Below, piece after piece: positions 1 to 7,440 of a stretch of DNA of 8,333 nt (the first letter of the stretch is position 1; each line of letters begins with the position of its first letter). Origin of the DNA: Caldifarciminota bacterium (lineage in GTDB: Bacteria; Hydrothermota; Hydrothermia; UBA1063; CAJXJZ01); NCBI GenBank assembly GCA_027033555.1, contig JALVLE010000326.1, positions 1 to 8,333 of the forward strand, written 5' to 3'. The position numbers were made by a program, and so were the translations under genes. The notes beneath the pieces were generated by a model. It saw nothing but the letters and a program-made list of their open reading frames with translations, ran no database searches and was not told the DNA's origin.

Positions 1-548
1 TTTAAATCCACTTCTGCCCTGGAATCTTCCTCATAGGACAGATCAAGTACCAATCTTCTACCAATCTTCCCCACAGACACAGCTCCTATAAACTCTTTTA
101 TAGGATTTTCCTTTATAAGCTTTTTTTCCAGCATAAATGTGATTGCATCATAAAGAGCGGAAAATCCACCATTTATAGAAGCTGTGCGTGTGCCACCATC
201 TGCCTGGAGGACGTCGCAGTCAATCACTATCGTAAAGCCTTCCAGTTTGCGCAGATCAACCACTCCACGAAGTGCTCTTCCGATGATTCTGGAAATTTCA
301 ACAGAGCGCGAATCAAGCCTTCCCATTCTTGACTCTCTTGGTTTCCTTTCATGAGTTGAGCGTGGCAGCATGGCATATTCTGCCGTAATCCAGCCCATTC
401 CAGCATTTTTCATCCAGTGGGGCACCTGCTCGCTTACGCTTGCTGTGCATATCACCTTAGTATTTCCCATTTCCACGAGGCAGGAGCCCTCAGCATTTTT
501 CACAAAATTACGTATTATTCTGAAAGGCCTTAATTTAGTATCGCTCAT
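1..548 (-). CDS. rph: Ribonuclease PH, C-terminus cut off by window edge
   Basis: Phosphate-dependent 3'-to-5' exoribonuclease that trims tRNA 3' ends in the cytoplasm, working as a hexameric ring. The 182 visible residues follow the family from the N-terminus: [14 protein letters not shown] (about 55-68), [12 protein letters not shown] (88-99, arginines of the phosphate-binding side), [14 protein letters not shown] (112-125, the GGTR phosphate loop) and [14 protein letters not shown] (169-182, acidic metal-binding stretch with D175 and D181). The family is usually about 240 residues, so roughly 55-60 lie outside the window. The ATG at 546-548 is preceded by GGAGAAG (556-562), with 10 bases between GGAG and the ATG, and starts one base after the argS stop, so coupling to argS is likely. 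Canonical residues are intact where visible. Family assignment is secure; completeness cannot be judged. Confidence 0.97.
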   Translation of the reverse strand, partial: MSDTKLRPFRIIRNFVKNAEGSCLVEMGNTKVICTASVSEQVPHWMKNAGMGWITAEYAMLPRSTHERKPRESRMGRLDSRSVEISRIIGRALRGVVDLRKLEGFTIVIDCDVLQADGGTRTASINGGFSALYDAITFMLEKKLIKENPIKEFIGAVSVGKIGRRLVLDLSYEEDSRAEVDL

Positions 549-549
549 T

Positions 550-2187
550 TTACATCTTCTCCGGTGCGCTTACCCCTATTATGTCAAGGGCTCTTTTTGT
601 AACATTTTTCACAGCCAAGATTAAAAATAATCTCGCTGCGCTTAGTTCTGGTTTTTCAGGATTTACTATACGATTTTTCTGGTAATAATTGTGAAAAATA
701 TCGGCGAGTTGTATAAGATACCTTGGAATCTCATGAGGCTCCATACGAATTGCTGCTTTCTCAATGATGTCAGGGAAATACATCAGTTTTCTCATAATCA
801 GTCTTTCCTCTGGCAATGTTAACAGTCTCAGGTTGTTGTCTTTTGGCACTATATTGTTTTCCTCACCGTGTTTTAATAAGGAGTGACTTCTGGCATGCAT
901 ATACTGAACATAATAAACCGGGTTTTCTTTCCCTATTTTCTTGGCAAGATCTATATCAAAGTCAAGATGGGCATCGGTTGTTCTCATAAGGAAGAAAAAT
1001 CTTGCTGCATCCTTTCCAACCTCTTTTAATAATTGTTTTAGTGTATAAAATTGCCCCTGCCTTTTTGACATCTTTATTTTTTCTCCGTTTCTTAACAGGC
1101 TGACCTGCTGAACAATAATTATTTTAAGCTTGTTGGGGTATCCGAGGGCAGCAAGCCCTGCTTCCATTCTTTTTATATATCCATGATGGTCCGGTCCGAG
1201 GATGTTGATAAGCTTATCGTATCCCCTTTGCAGTTTATAAAGATGATAGGCAAGGTCATAAAAGAAATAGGTGCCGGTACCGTCTCTTCTTATGATTACG
1301 CGTGGTTCTGTGTCTCCAAAGTCAGTGGTTCTGAAAAACGTTGCACCGTCCTCAAAGAACAAAAATTTTTCTTCCCGCAAAATCCGAAGAACAAGACCTG
1401 GATATTTGCTATTTCTTATGAATGTCTCCCGTGTTATATGATCATATTCAACTCCAAACTCCTTCAAAGTGTTAAGTTGTTCCTGTAAGATGGTTTCTGT
1501 AACAAAAGCAGGCAGTTCTTCATCAGGGATATTCTCTTTAATAACCTTTTCGGCTATGTCCTTTAAATATTCTCCTTTATACCCCTCTTGAGGGAAAGGC
1601 TCTTCAATACCTTTGAGTTTTTTTATCCACCATTTTACACTTTTTACAAGGTTTTCCACCTGTTTGCCTGCGTTATTAGAGTAAAATTCGCTTTCTACTT
1701 TGTATCCCGCGTTATTTAATATTCTTTTAAGAGAATCCCCTACAGAAGCTGCCCTGGCACTAACCACATTTAATGGTCCTGTGGGGTTTGCAGATACAAA
1801 TTCCAGGTTTACGTACTCGTTATTGCCTATATTCACCCTACCGTACTCTTCAGGATTCCGGTTTATTTTTCTCAAAATATTATGAAGTGTTTTGTTGGCA
1901 AGTTTTATATTAAGAAACCCTGTTTGTGTACTCACTTCGCTCGCAATATGTTGGAGTTTTTTCATTACCTCCAGTGTGATAATGTCTCCAACTGTTTGTA
2001 TGGGCTCTGAAAGTTCTTTTTTGAGTCTGAAAAGAAAGTTAGACGAGTAATCCCCGAATTCAGGCTTGGGTGTCTCTTCAAATATTACATCCGTATCAAC
2101 ATTAAAAGTACTTTTTAAAGTATCTTTTACTATATTTTCAAGGTAATGTTTTATATTGTCAGGTATCTGTTCCATTTTTAAATTCAC
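550..2187 (-). CDS. argS: Arginyl-tRNA synthetase with a degenerate HIGH motif
   Basis: Cytoplasmic class I enzyme that charges tRNA-Arg with arginine using ATP. At 545 residues it has normal family length. Visible parts: N-terminal tRNA-contacting domain (1-110); SANPTGPL (132-139), which leads into the HIGH site; NNAGKQ (171-176; NDAGNQ-like in relatives); [15 protein letters not shown] (302-316); [11 protein letters not shown] (331-341); KMSK at 372-375; and a helical DALR anticodon-binding domain from about 425 to the family-typical ending GVSAPEKM. Where relatives read HVGH or HIGH this protein reads NVVS (140-143), with no frameshift around it. The longest start is GTG at 2185-2187, which overlaps the end of rsfS by 29 bases. 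An in-frame ATG at 2173-2175 (541 residues) is an equally good candidate. The stop is TAA at 550-552. Identity is secure; how the altered signature works is unknown. Confidence 0.96.
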   Translation of the reverse strand: MNLKMEQIPDNIKHYLENIVKDTLKSTFNVDTDVIFEETPKPEFGDYSSNFLFRLKKELSEPIQTVGDIITLEVMKKLQHIASEVSTQTGFLNIKLANKTLHNILRKINRNPEEYGRVNIGNNEYVNLEFVSANPTGPLNVVSARAASVGDSLKRILNNAGYKVESEFYSNNAGKQVENLVKSVKWWIKKLKGIEEPFPQEGYKGEYLKDIAEKVIKENIPDEELPAFVTETILQEQLNTLKEFGVEYDHITRETFIRNSKYPGLVLRILREEKFLFFEDGATFFRTTDFGDTEPRVIIRRDGTGTYFFYDLAYHLYKLQRGYDKLINILGPDHHGYIKRMEAGLAALGYPNKLKIIIVQQVSLLRNGEKIKMSKRQGQFYTLKQLLKEVGKDAARFFFLMRTTDAHLDFDIDLAKKIGKENPVYYVQYMHARSHSLLKHGEENNIVPKDNNLRLLTLPEERLIMRKLMYFPDIIEKAAIRMEPHEIPRYLIQLADIFHNYYQKNRIVNPEKPELSAARLFLILAVKNVTKRALDIIGVSAPEKM

Positions 2188-2512
2188 TCCTTTTTGCTCC
2201 TCCCCATAGGGATTCTAAGGCATAGTATTCTCTTCCTTCTCTTGTAAAGAGATGTACGAGAAAGTACCCATAATCCATAAGATACCACTTTCCGCCTCTT
2301 TTACTTTCTATATGATGTGGCAAAATCCCCATATTGTCAAGTTTTTCCTGAATATTAACAGAAACTGCTTCCATATGATCATAACTTTCACAGGTGGCTA
2401 TGATAAAAAAGTCTACAAAATGCTTTTCCATCTCGGTAAAATCAAGTAATATCACATCCTCGCCCTTTTTTTCAAGTATTGCATTAATTACTGTTTTTAA
2501 TATTTTATCCAT
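2159..2512 (-). CDS. rsfS: Ribosomal silencing factor RsfS
   Basis: RsfS (formerly Iojap/YbeB, DUF143) binds ribosomal protein uL14 on the large subunit and blocks subunit joining when nutrients are short. The 117 residues match the usual 105-120. Family features are VILLDFTE (20-27), the core VDFFIIATCES with a following DHMEAV (about 33-50), and the C-terminal block GKWYLMDYGYFLVHLFTREG with a following YYALESLW (about 74-103). The ATG at 2510-2512 lies within the last codons of recN (8-base overlap) and is preceded by a good GGAGG. Its end overlaps the start of argS. In many bacteria rsfS sits beside nadD; here it lies between recN and argS, which is a less common setting. I see nothing broken. 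Confidence 0.93.
   Translation of the reverse strand: MDKILKTVINAILEKKGEDVILLDFTEMEKHFVDFFIIATCESYDHMEAVSVNIQEKLDNMGILPHHIESKRGGKWYLMDYGYFLVHLFTREGREYYALESLWGGAKRSEFKNGTDT
2187..2205 (-). promoter_or_regulatory. Two overlapping ribosome-binding sites for argS
   Basis: Two purine runs lie inside the end of rsfS. GGGGAGGAG (2197-2205) sits 9 bases before the GTG at 2187. AAAGGAG (2187-2193) overlaps that GTG and sits 11 bases before the ATG at 2175. The first favours the GTG start and the second the ATG start; the sequence alone does not decide between them. Confidence 0.6.
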
Positions 2513-4118
2513 TTTTGCTTTCCTCCATTAAGGTTTTTGCATGGTGGACTGCGCTTTCGGTTATTTTGTCTCCAGATAACATTCTTGCAATTTCAAGGAT
2601 TCTCTCCTTTTGACTTAATTTGGTTATTTTTATGTTACTGGTGTGTCCATCTCTTTCTACCAGGTAATGTGAATCGGCAAAGGCTGCTATCTGAGGGAGA
2701 TGCGTTATTACTATCACCTGGCTGTGAAGTGAGAGCTCTTTCAATCTTTCTCCAACGATTTTTGCTGTTTTACCTCCAATCCCTGTGTCTATCTCGTCAA
2801 AAACAAGCAATTTGTCACTATCCTTTCCAGATGTGAGTACTTTAAATGCAAGGAGTATTCTGGAAAGCTCACCTCCTGACGCAACGTATTTTATAGGCGA
2901 TGGGGGTTTTTCGCTCGTTGTGATCAGGAATCTTACCTTGTCAATTCCTTTTTCATAAAGGGGGACATCGTTGATTTCTACTTTGAATTTTATTTTGGGA
3001 AAACCAAGTTTTTTCAATTCGCTGCTAATCTTTTCTTCAAGACTTGCAAGTTCCTTGCGTCTTAACTGGCTTAAGCCAGATGCTAAGGCCCTTACTTCCT
3101 TTTCAGCTATGTGTACCTCATTTTGAAGCTTTCCTATTTCATCAACTTCTCCGCCAAGTGTTTCAAGGTCTCGCTTTATGCGCTCTATTTCTTTTAGTAT
3201 ATCTTCGGATGATACAAGACCGTATTTTCTCATAACTTTTCTTAATTCAAAAAGCCGTTTTCTTTTTTCTTCCAGAGTATCAGAGTCTAAAGTGAGAGCA
3301 TTAAGCTTTTCTTTAAAGGTATTAAATAACTCCTCTGCATTGATCATAATGTTTTCAATCATTGAGATCAGCTCTTTGCTACCTTTGTCTTTTGAGATGG
3401 TATCTCCGAATACTCTAATATAAGCTGATACTTTTTCATAGACGCTATCTTTATCCTCATAAAATAAAGCTATACCCTCTTCAAAGGCTCTTTTTAATTC
3501 TTCAAGATTCTCAAGAATGTAAATTTCTTCCTCAAGCTCCTTTTCTTCTCCGGAGTGGGTGTTTAAGGATACAAGTTCGTTGAGTTTAAATTTCAGAAAC
3601 TCCTTTTTTTCCTTTAATTCTTTGAGCTCTTTAAGTTTTCTATTTAATTCATTCTTCAATTCAGTCCATTTTTTAAATGCAAGTATCATTTCACTTCTTT
3701 TTTCAGTAATGCCAAGCAGAATATCAAGATAATCTATGTGGGTTTCTTCATCAAGAAGTGTAGAACTCTGGTGCTGGGACGAGATTTCAATGTGTTTCCC
3801 GATTTTTTCAATTATAGTTTCACGCGTTACAGGTGTATCGTTTATAAAAAAACGACTGCGCCGTTTTTCAGGGTTTATTGTTCTCCTCACTATTAGCTCG
3901 CTGTCGTATGTTTCAAATATACCTGTAATTTCTACAGATTCATTGCTTTTAAATCTATCCCAGATGATTTTATCACCTTTTAAAAGGTTTATTATACCTA
4001 TTAGCATGGATTTACCCGCACCAGTCTCTCCTGTGATTGCATTAAATCCATCATCAAAGGTGATTTGACCACTACCGAGTAAAAGATAGTTTTTAAAGTA
4101 TAATTCCTTTAATTTCAT
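2505..4118 (-). CDS. recN: DNA repair protein RecN
   Basis: SMC-like ATPase that acts early in double-strand-break repair, gathering DNA ends in the cytoplasm. The N-terminal half-site has Walker A GETGAGKS (30-37) and the Q-loop region ISSQHQSS (112-119). A charged coiled coil follows, with heptad-like stretches rich in Lys, Glu and Leu (about 140-215 and 255-370) around a central, less coiled part. The C-terminal half-site has the ABC signature ASGGELSR (413-420), Walker B LLVFDEIDTGIGG (437-449) and the switch histidine in ITHLPQIAAFADSHY (471-485). At 537 residues it is slightly shorter than the usual 550-570. The ATG at 4116-4118 overlaps the nadK stop as ATGA; upstream Shine-Dalgarno pairing is weak, so translation probably depends on nadK. 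Neighbouring nadK and recN genes are common in bacteria. Confidence 0.97.
   Translation of the reverse strand: MKLKELYFKNYLLLGSGQITFDDGFNAITGETGAGKSMLIGIINLLKGDKIIWDRFKSNESVEITGIFETYDSELIVRRTINPEKRRSRFFINDTPVTRETIIEKIGKHIEISSQHQSSTLLDEETHIDYLDILLGITEKRSEMILAFKKWTELKNELNRKLKELKELKEKKEFLKFKLNELVSLNTHSGEEKELEEEIYILENLEELKRAFEEGIALFYEDKDSVYEKVSAYIRVFGDTISKDKGSKELISMIENIMINAEELFNTFKEKLNALTLDSDTLEEKRKRLFELRKVMRKYGLVSSEDILKEIERIKRDLETLGGEVDEIGKLQNEVHIAEKEVRALASGLSQLRRKELASLEEKISSELKKLGFPKIKFKVEINDVPLYEKGIDKVRFLITTSEKPPSPIKYVASGGELSRILLAFKVLTSGKDSDKLLVFDEIDTGIGGKTAKIVGERLKELSLHSQVIVITHLPQIAAFADSHYLVERDGHTSNIKITKLSQKERILEIARMLSGDKITESAVHHAKTLMEESKNG
2521..2526 (-). promoter_or_regulatory. Ribosome-binding site of rsfS inside recN
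   Basis: GGAGGA at 2521-2526 lies 8 bases before the rsfS ATG at 2512 and inside the recN coding sequence. It supports the short 117-residue start and suggests rsfS can start on its own as well as by coupling with recN. Confidence 0.75.
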
Positions 4119-4936
4119 CCCCAGGAGAGTTTTTTACTTATAAGACGGAAAAATCGTGTATAGTCTTCAAATTCAACAAGGTTTACGGTCCTTCTTGACC
4201 CATGTATAACAAAGATGTCGCCTGATTCAGCCTCTACGGTGATCTGTCCATCAATGGATACCGTTATTTTTTCCCCTTTAGTTTCTCCCTTTAATTTTAT
4301 TTTCATCCAGTGAGGGAGTACTATAGGTCTTAGGGTTAGTTTGTGAGCGCATATTGGGGTGAGGATCATGAGTTTTTCTTCAGGATGGGCTATTGGACCT
4401 CCTGCAGAAAGATTGTAAGCAGTGGAGCCTGTAGGTGTAGAAATGATAATCCCATCGGCTTTGAACTTTGAGAGAAGAACATTGTCAACACATATGCTTA
4501 TTTCTATCATTCTCCAAGGGTCTTTCACTCTCATGGTAACATCGTTTAGAGCGTTGAATCTATTTTTGTCATTTTTTACGTCTATCGTAAATCTCCTGCT
4601 TATTGAGTAATCCCCCTGAGTAATACGGGAGATGGCTATTTTTATCTCATCTGGCTCTATCTGGGTAAGAAAGCCCATTCCTCCGAGGTTTATGCCAAGT
4701 ATAGGGGTTTTGCGTGCATAACGTGCTGCTCTCAGAAGTGTTCCATCTCCACCAAGTGTGATAATTATATCGGCATAGCGGTTAAGCTCTTTTTCATTTA
4801 TCAACCTGGCATTCTGGTATTCAGTTCCAAGGTTGCTGTCTATAAAGATTTCGTGCCCTTCTAATTCCTTAAAAAGCAAGCCCAGGACGTCTTTTATCCC
4901 GGGCTTGCGTGGATTTCCTGTTATAGCGAATCTCAC
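4115..4936 (-). CDS. nadK: NAD kinase (ATP or polyphosphate dependent)
   Basis: Phosphorylates NAD+ to NADP+ in the cytoplasm and so sets the NADP(H) pool. The 273 residues show the family signatures in order: GGDGT at 62-66, with D64 as the catalytic aspartate; GINLGGMGFL (81-90); ALND (129-132; ALNE in many homologues, and the conservative Asp is also frequent); DGIIISTPTGSTAY with following NLSAGGPI (161-182); and a TPICAHKLTLRPIVLP block (193-208). The start is GTG at 4934-4936, one base after the secF stop. No proper Shine-Dalgarno is visible, only AGG directly against the start, so reinitiation after secF is the likely route. The next Met codon lies beyond the GGDGT region, so no shorter start is reasonable. 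A strong hairpin occupies codons 10-21. The TGA stop overlaps the recN start. Confidence 0.96.
   Translation of the reverse strand: MRFAITGNPRKPGIKDVLGLLFKELEGHEIFIDSNLGTEYQNARLINEKELNRYADIIITLGGDGTLLRAARYARKTPILGINLGGMGFLTQIEPDEIKIAISRITQGDYSISRRFTIDVKNDKNRFNALNDVTMRVKDPWRMIEISICVDNVLLSKFKADGIIISTPTGSTAYNLSAGGPIAHPEEKLMILTPICAHKLTLRPIVLPHWMKIKLKGETKGEKITVSIDGQITVEAESGDIFVIHGSRRTVNLVEFEDYTRFFRLISKKLSWG
4876..4908 (-). repeat. 12-bp hairpin in the nadK 5' coding region
   Basis: Read on the coding strand, GCAAGCCCGGGA (4908 to 4897) pairs with TCCTGGGCTTGC (4887 to 4876) around a 9-base loop (4888-4896). All 12 pairs form in the mRNA, one of them G-U. In the opposite-strand RNA the same position would be an A-C mismatch. 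It covers nucleotides 29-61 of nadK. It is not followed by a U-run, so it is not an intrinsic terminator. A role in translation or mRNA stability is inference. Confidence 0.6.
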
Positions 4937-4937
4937 C

Positions 4938-5852
4938 CTATGATTTCTGTGCTTGTGCTTTTCTTATTTTATAGAGCCTCCACTCAATTACAAGTGATGC
5001 TACCACGAAAATGGAAGAGTAAGTACCAACTATCACGCCGATTGTGAGAGCAAGAGCAAAGTCAAATATTACGGGACCACCAAAAAGCAGAATAGATATA
5101 AGCACAATAAGTGTGGTTAATGAGGTAATTACAGTTCTTGACAATGTTGCATTTATTGAAGAGTTAAATATTTCAATCATTTTCTTCACCGATACACCCT
5201 GTGAATATTTGCGGAGTTCTTCCCTTATTCTGTCAGATACCACTATGGAGTCATTTATAGAATAACCAACTATTGTCAAAAGAGCTGCGACGATCTGGAT
5301 GGTAATTTCACGGTTCAAAAGCGATAGAAGACCAATGGTAATAAACACGTCGTGGAAAAGGGCGAGAACAGAACCAATACCAAAAGCAAGATCAAATCTT
5401 ATCCAGATATAAATCAGCATCAGGAAAAGACCAATTGTCAGAGCTTCAAGGGCTTTTATCTGGAGCTCCTTACCAACGCGGGGGCCTACGCTTTCATTCC
5501 TTTCCACTGTCACTTTAAGCCCTGTTTTTTGTGTAATGAGTTTTGCAAGGTCATCTGCATCATAATTTTCTTTATATCTTAACAAAAACGTTGAGGGATC
5601 GCCAAAGGTCTGTATTTCAACGCTCTTAAGACCTGCATCTTTGCGGAGTATTTCTCTGAGCTTGCCTACATCATAAGGTTTTTCCAGTTTTATCTGGACG
5701 AGGTTCCCCCCTGTAAAATCAACACCGTATTTAAGACCTCCATGGACTATAATGCTTACTATTCCAAGTAGTATAAAAAACAGCGAAATTCCAAATGCTA
5801 TTCTTCTTTTACCTATAAAATCATAATTGGGGTTTTTAAAGAAAGTTATCAT
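4938..5852 (-). CDS. secF: Protein translocase subunit SecF
   Basis: Inner-membrane partner of SecD; the pair uses the proton-motive force to help pull secreted proteins through SecYEG on the outer face of the membrane. At 304 residues it has typical length. Features: TM1 (about 16-37), GVDFTGG (43-49) starting the periplasmic P1-like domain, then five more membrane segments between about 135 and 292. Landmarks are VGPRVGKEL (122-130), FHDV (166-169), GYSINDSIVVSDRIRE (196-211), NSSINATLSRT (230-240) and GTYSSIF (276-282). The ATG at 5850-5852 has an AGGAGG site 6 bases upstream that uses the last two bases of the secD stop codon. Stop TAG at 4938-4940, one base before nadK. Confidence 0.97.
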   Translation of the reverse strand: MITFFKNPNYDFIGKRRIAFGISLFFILLGIVSIIVHGGLKYGVDFTGGNLVQIKLEKPYDVGKLREILRKDAGLKSVEIQTFGDPSTFLLRYKENYDADDLAKLITQKTGLKVTVERNESVGPRVGKELQIKALEALTIGLFLMLIYIWIRFDLAFGIGSVLALFHDVFITIGLLSLLNREITIQIVAALLTIVGYSINDSIVVSDRIREELRKYSQGVSVKKMIEIFNSSINATLSRTVITSLTTLIVLISILLFGGPVIFDFALALTIGVIVGTYSSIFVVASLVIEWRLYKIRKAQAQKS

Positions 5853-5858
5853 GACAGG

Positions 5859-5864
5859 CCTCCT
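5859..5864 (-). promoter_or_regulatory. secF ribosome-binding site overlapping the secD stop
   Basis: AGGAGG at 5859-5864 lies 6 bases before the secF ATG. Its first two bases are the AG of the secD TAG stop (5863-5865). This compact arrangement fits coupled, equimolar production of the two subunits. Confidence 0.8.
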
Positions 5865-7416
5865 AAATTCTCAGGGTTTTAATATTTTTCACTTTATACA
5901 GGTAATCAAAGATAATCTTGGTTACAAATACTGCCGTAAAGAAACTCACAATAATACCAATTGTAAGGGTTGTCCCAAATCCTCTGATGGGCCCAGTGCC
6001 GAATTTAAGCAGAACAAGAGCTGCAATTATTGTGGTAACGTTTGCGTCAAAAATAGTAATTGTCGCCCTGTGATATGCTGCATCAATAGCGTTTTTAGGA
6101 CTCTTACCAGCACGGAGTTCTTCTCGGATTCTCTCAAAGATAAGTACATTGGCATCAACGGCCATACCTACTGTTAATATAATACCTGCGAGTCCTGGCA
6201 AGGTAAGGGTTGCATGAAATGCCACAAGAAAAGCAAATATGAAAATGAGGTTAAGCAACAGAGCAAAGTCCGCTATCAGTCCGGACACGTTGTAATAGAA
6301 TATCATAAAGAGCACCACAAGTAAAAAACCTATAATAAGAGCTGTAAGGCCTCTGTGAATAGAGTCTTTACCCAGAAGCGGACCCACTGACCTTTCTTCT
6401 ATAATTTTTACAGGTGCGGGAAGTGCACCTGCTTTTAAAATTACAGCTATTTCTTTTGCTTCTTCTAAAGTAGGTATACCCTCTATTATTGCACTTCCGC
6501 CTCTAATCCGTTCCCTTATAACAGGAGCAGTTTGAACCACATTATCAAGTACAATAGCCAACCTTTTGCCTACATTTTTGCCAGTTATGTAAGAGAATTT
6601 TCTTGCCCCCTTACGATTAAACATCAGCTCCACTATGGGTTGCCCTGCTATCTGTGAACCTGGAGAACCTATCGTATGGCGTGCTGTTTTTAAGTCCGCT
6701 CCTGTGAGCACCGGTTTTGCCTCAAGAAGGTAAAGGGGTTTAATTTTTGTTCCATCTTCTGTATATTTAACTCTGCCCCAGTAAAATTTGTATTTTTTCC
6801 CGAGAATTTGTTTTACTATATCAAGGTTAAGTATGGAATCAACTTTAGCCCAGTCATTTTCCTCTACATAGAATACTCCTCCGCCCCCATTTTCAAGGAG
6901 AGAGAGGAACGGCCCCACTGTACCTGATGTATCTCCTTCTTCTCTCTGCAAAGCCCTGTCTATTTTTTCCACAATGCTGTTTGCCACTTTCTCATCTGCA
7001 ACAATGTGAAATTCCAACATAGCGGTCTTGCCAATAAGTTCCTTTGCCCTTTCCCTGTCCATAACTCCAGGTAATTGCACGAGGATTCTAAATGCTCCAA
7101 CCTTTTGAATAGATGGCTCAAATACGCCCCACTGATCTATTCTGTTACGTATAATTTCTATAGCTCTATCTACCGCTCCTTTCCACTGTTTTTCTGGCAG
7201 TTTTGATTTATCTACTTCCAGTAACAGATACATCCCACCCTGTAGGTCAAGTCCAAGGTTCAGAGCTTTTTTTCGTAGTTTTTTGAGTTCAGCAGGTTTC
7301 ATCACTTTTTTCACATCCTCTGGCATGGTGTAATATTTATATGTAGGCCACAGGCTCCACAAAGCTGCCAAAATCGCTATAAGGGTAATAAGAGCACGCC
7401 ATTTGAGACTATTCAA
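5863..7416 (-). CDS. secD: Protein translocase subunit SecD
   Basis: Six-pass inner-membrane protein that works with SecF to drive late steps of Sec-dependent export. It has 517 residues. TM1 is at about 8-24. NLGLDLQGGMYLLLEVD (53-69) is the family hallmark at the start of the large periplasmic domain, which runs to about 350 and includes the conserved LPAPV (332-336) and SVGPLLGKDSI (343-353). Five further membrane segments lie between about 355 and 505. VGMAVDANVLIFERIREELR (416-435) carries the conserved aspartate D421 linked to proton flow, followed by FDANVTT (456-462) and FGTGPIRGFGTTL (472-484). The start is TTG at 7414-7416, supported by AAGGAGG 8 bases upstream. No yajC gene is present upstream; the preceding gene encodes a predicted barrel protein. 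Ten bases separate it from secF. Confidence 0.97.
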   Translation of the reverse strand: MNSLKWRALITLIAILAALWSLWPTYKYYTMPEDVKKVMKPAELKKLRKKALNLGLDLQGGMYLLLEVDKSKLPEKQWKGAVDRAIEIIRNRIDQWGVFEPSIQKVGAFRILVQLPGVMDRERAKELIGKTAMLEFHIVADEKVANSIVEKIDRALQREEGDTSGTVGPFLSLLENGGGGVFYVEENDWAKVDSILNLDIVKQILGKKYKFYWGRVKYTEDGTKIKPLYLLEAKPVLTGADLKTARHTIGSPGSQIAGQPIVELMFNRKGARKFSYITGKNVGKRLAIVLDNVVQTAPVIRERIRGGSAIIEGIPTLEEAKEIAVILKAGALPAPVKIIEERSVGPLLGKDSIHRGLTALIIGFLLVVLFMIFYYNVSGLIADFALLLNLIFIFAFLVAFHATLTLPGLAGIILTVGMAVDANVLIFERIREELRAGKSPKNAIDAAYHRATITIFDANVTTIIAALVLLKFGTGPIRGFGTTLTIGIIVSFFTAVFVTKIIFDYLYKVKNIKTLRI

Positions 7417-7424
7417 AAGACAAT

Positions 7425-7431
7425 CCTCCTT
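7425..7431 (-). promoter_or_regulatory. Strong ribosome-binding site fixing the TTG start of secD
   Basis: AAGGAGG at 7425-7431 is 8 bases before TTG at 7416. It lies in the largest intergenic gap of the window (7417-7440). An earlier TTG in the gap is in another frame and meets a stop at once, so the 7416 TTG is the best start. Confidence 0.8.
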
Positions 7432-7440
7432 TTTTGGTCT

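Noticed and set aside
48..69. Perfect 11-base tandem duplication (taccaatcttc twice) in rph
   Set aside because: It encodes part of an ordinary RNase PH stretch whose spacing between the AVSVG and DL-x-Y-x-EDS motifs matches the family, so there was no insertion; 11 bases would also shift the frame. Chance repeat.
75..115. Imperfect A/T-rich hairpin in rph (TATAGGA with TCC and TATAA, AA bulge)
   Set aside because: Short and bulged, inside coding sequence without a U-run on the coding strand; expected by chance in AT-rich DNA.
129..132. Window coordinates 129-132 are only a placeholder: the NAD kinase ALND motif (Asp in place of Glu, residues 129-132 of nadK, near window base 4550) considered as a lost catalytic residue
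   Set aside because: The Glu-to-Asp change is conservative and often seen in NAD kinases; the other signatures are intact.
370..624. Plus-strand open frame across the rph/argS junction
   Set aside because: It lies antisense to two well-supported genes, has no recognisable domain, and its composition is what a reverse-complement shadow would give.
5827..6177. Plus-strand open frame rich in Cys and Asn opposite secD and secF
   Set aside because: The cysteine-rich look comes from reading the complement of membrane-segment codons. The minus-strand SecD and SecF motifs are unambiguous here.
7417..7440. Possible promoter or terminator in the largest gap
   Set aside because: Its 24 bases hold the secD ribosome-binding site and little else; no -35/-10 pair and no hairpin.
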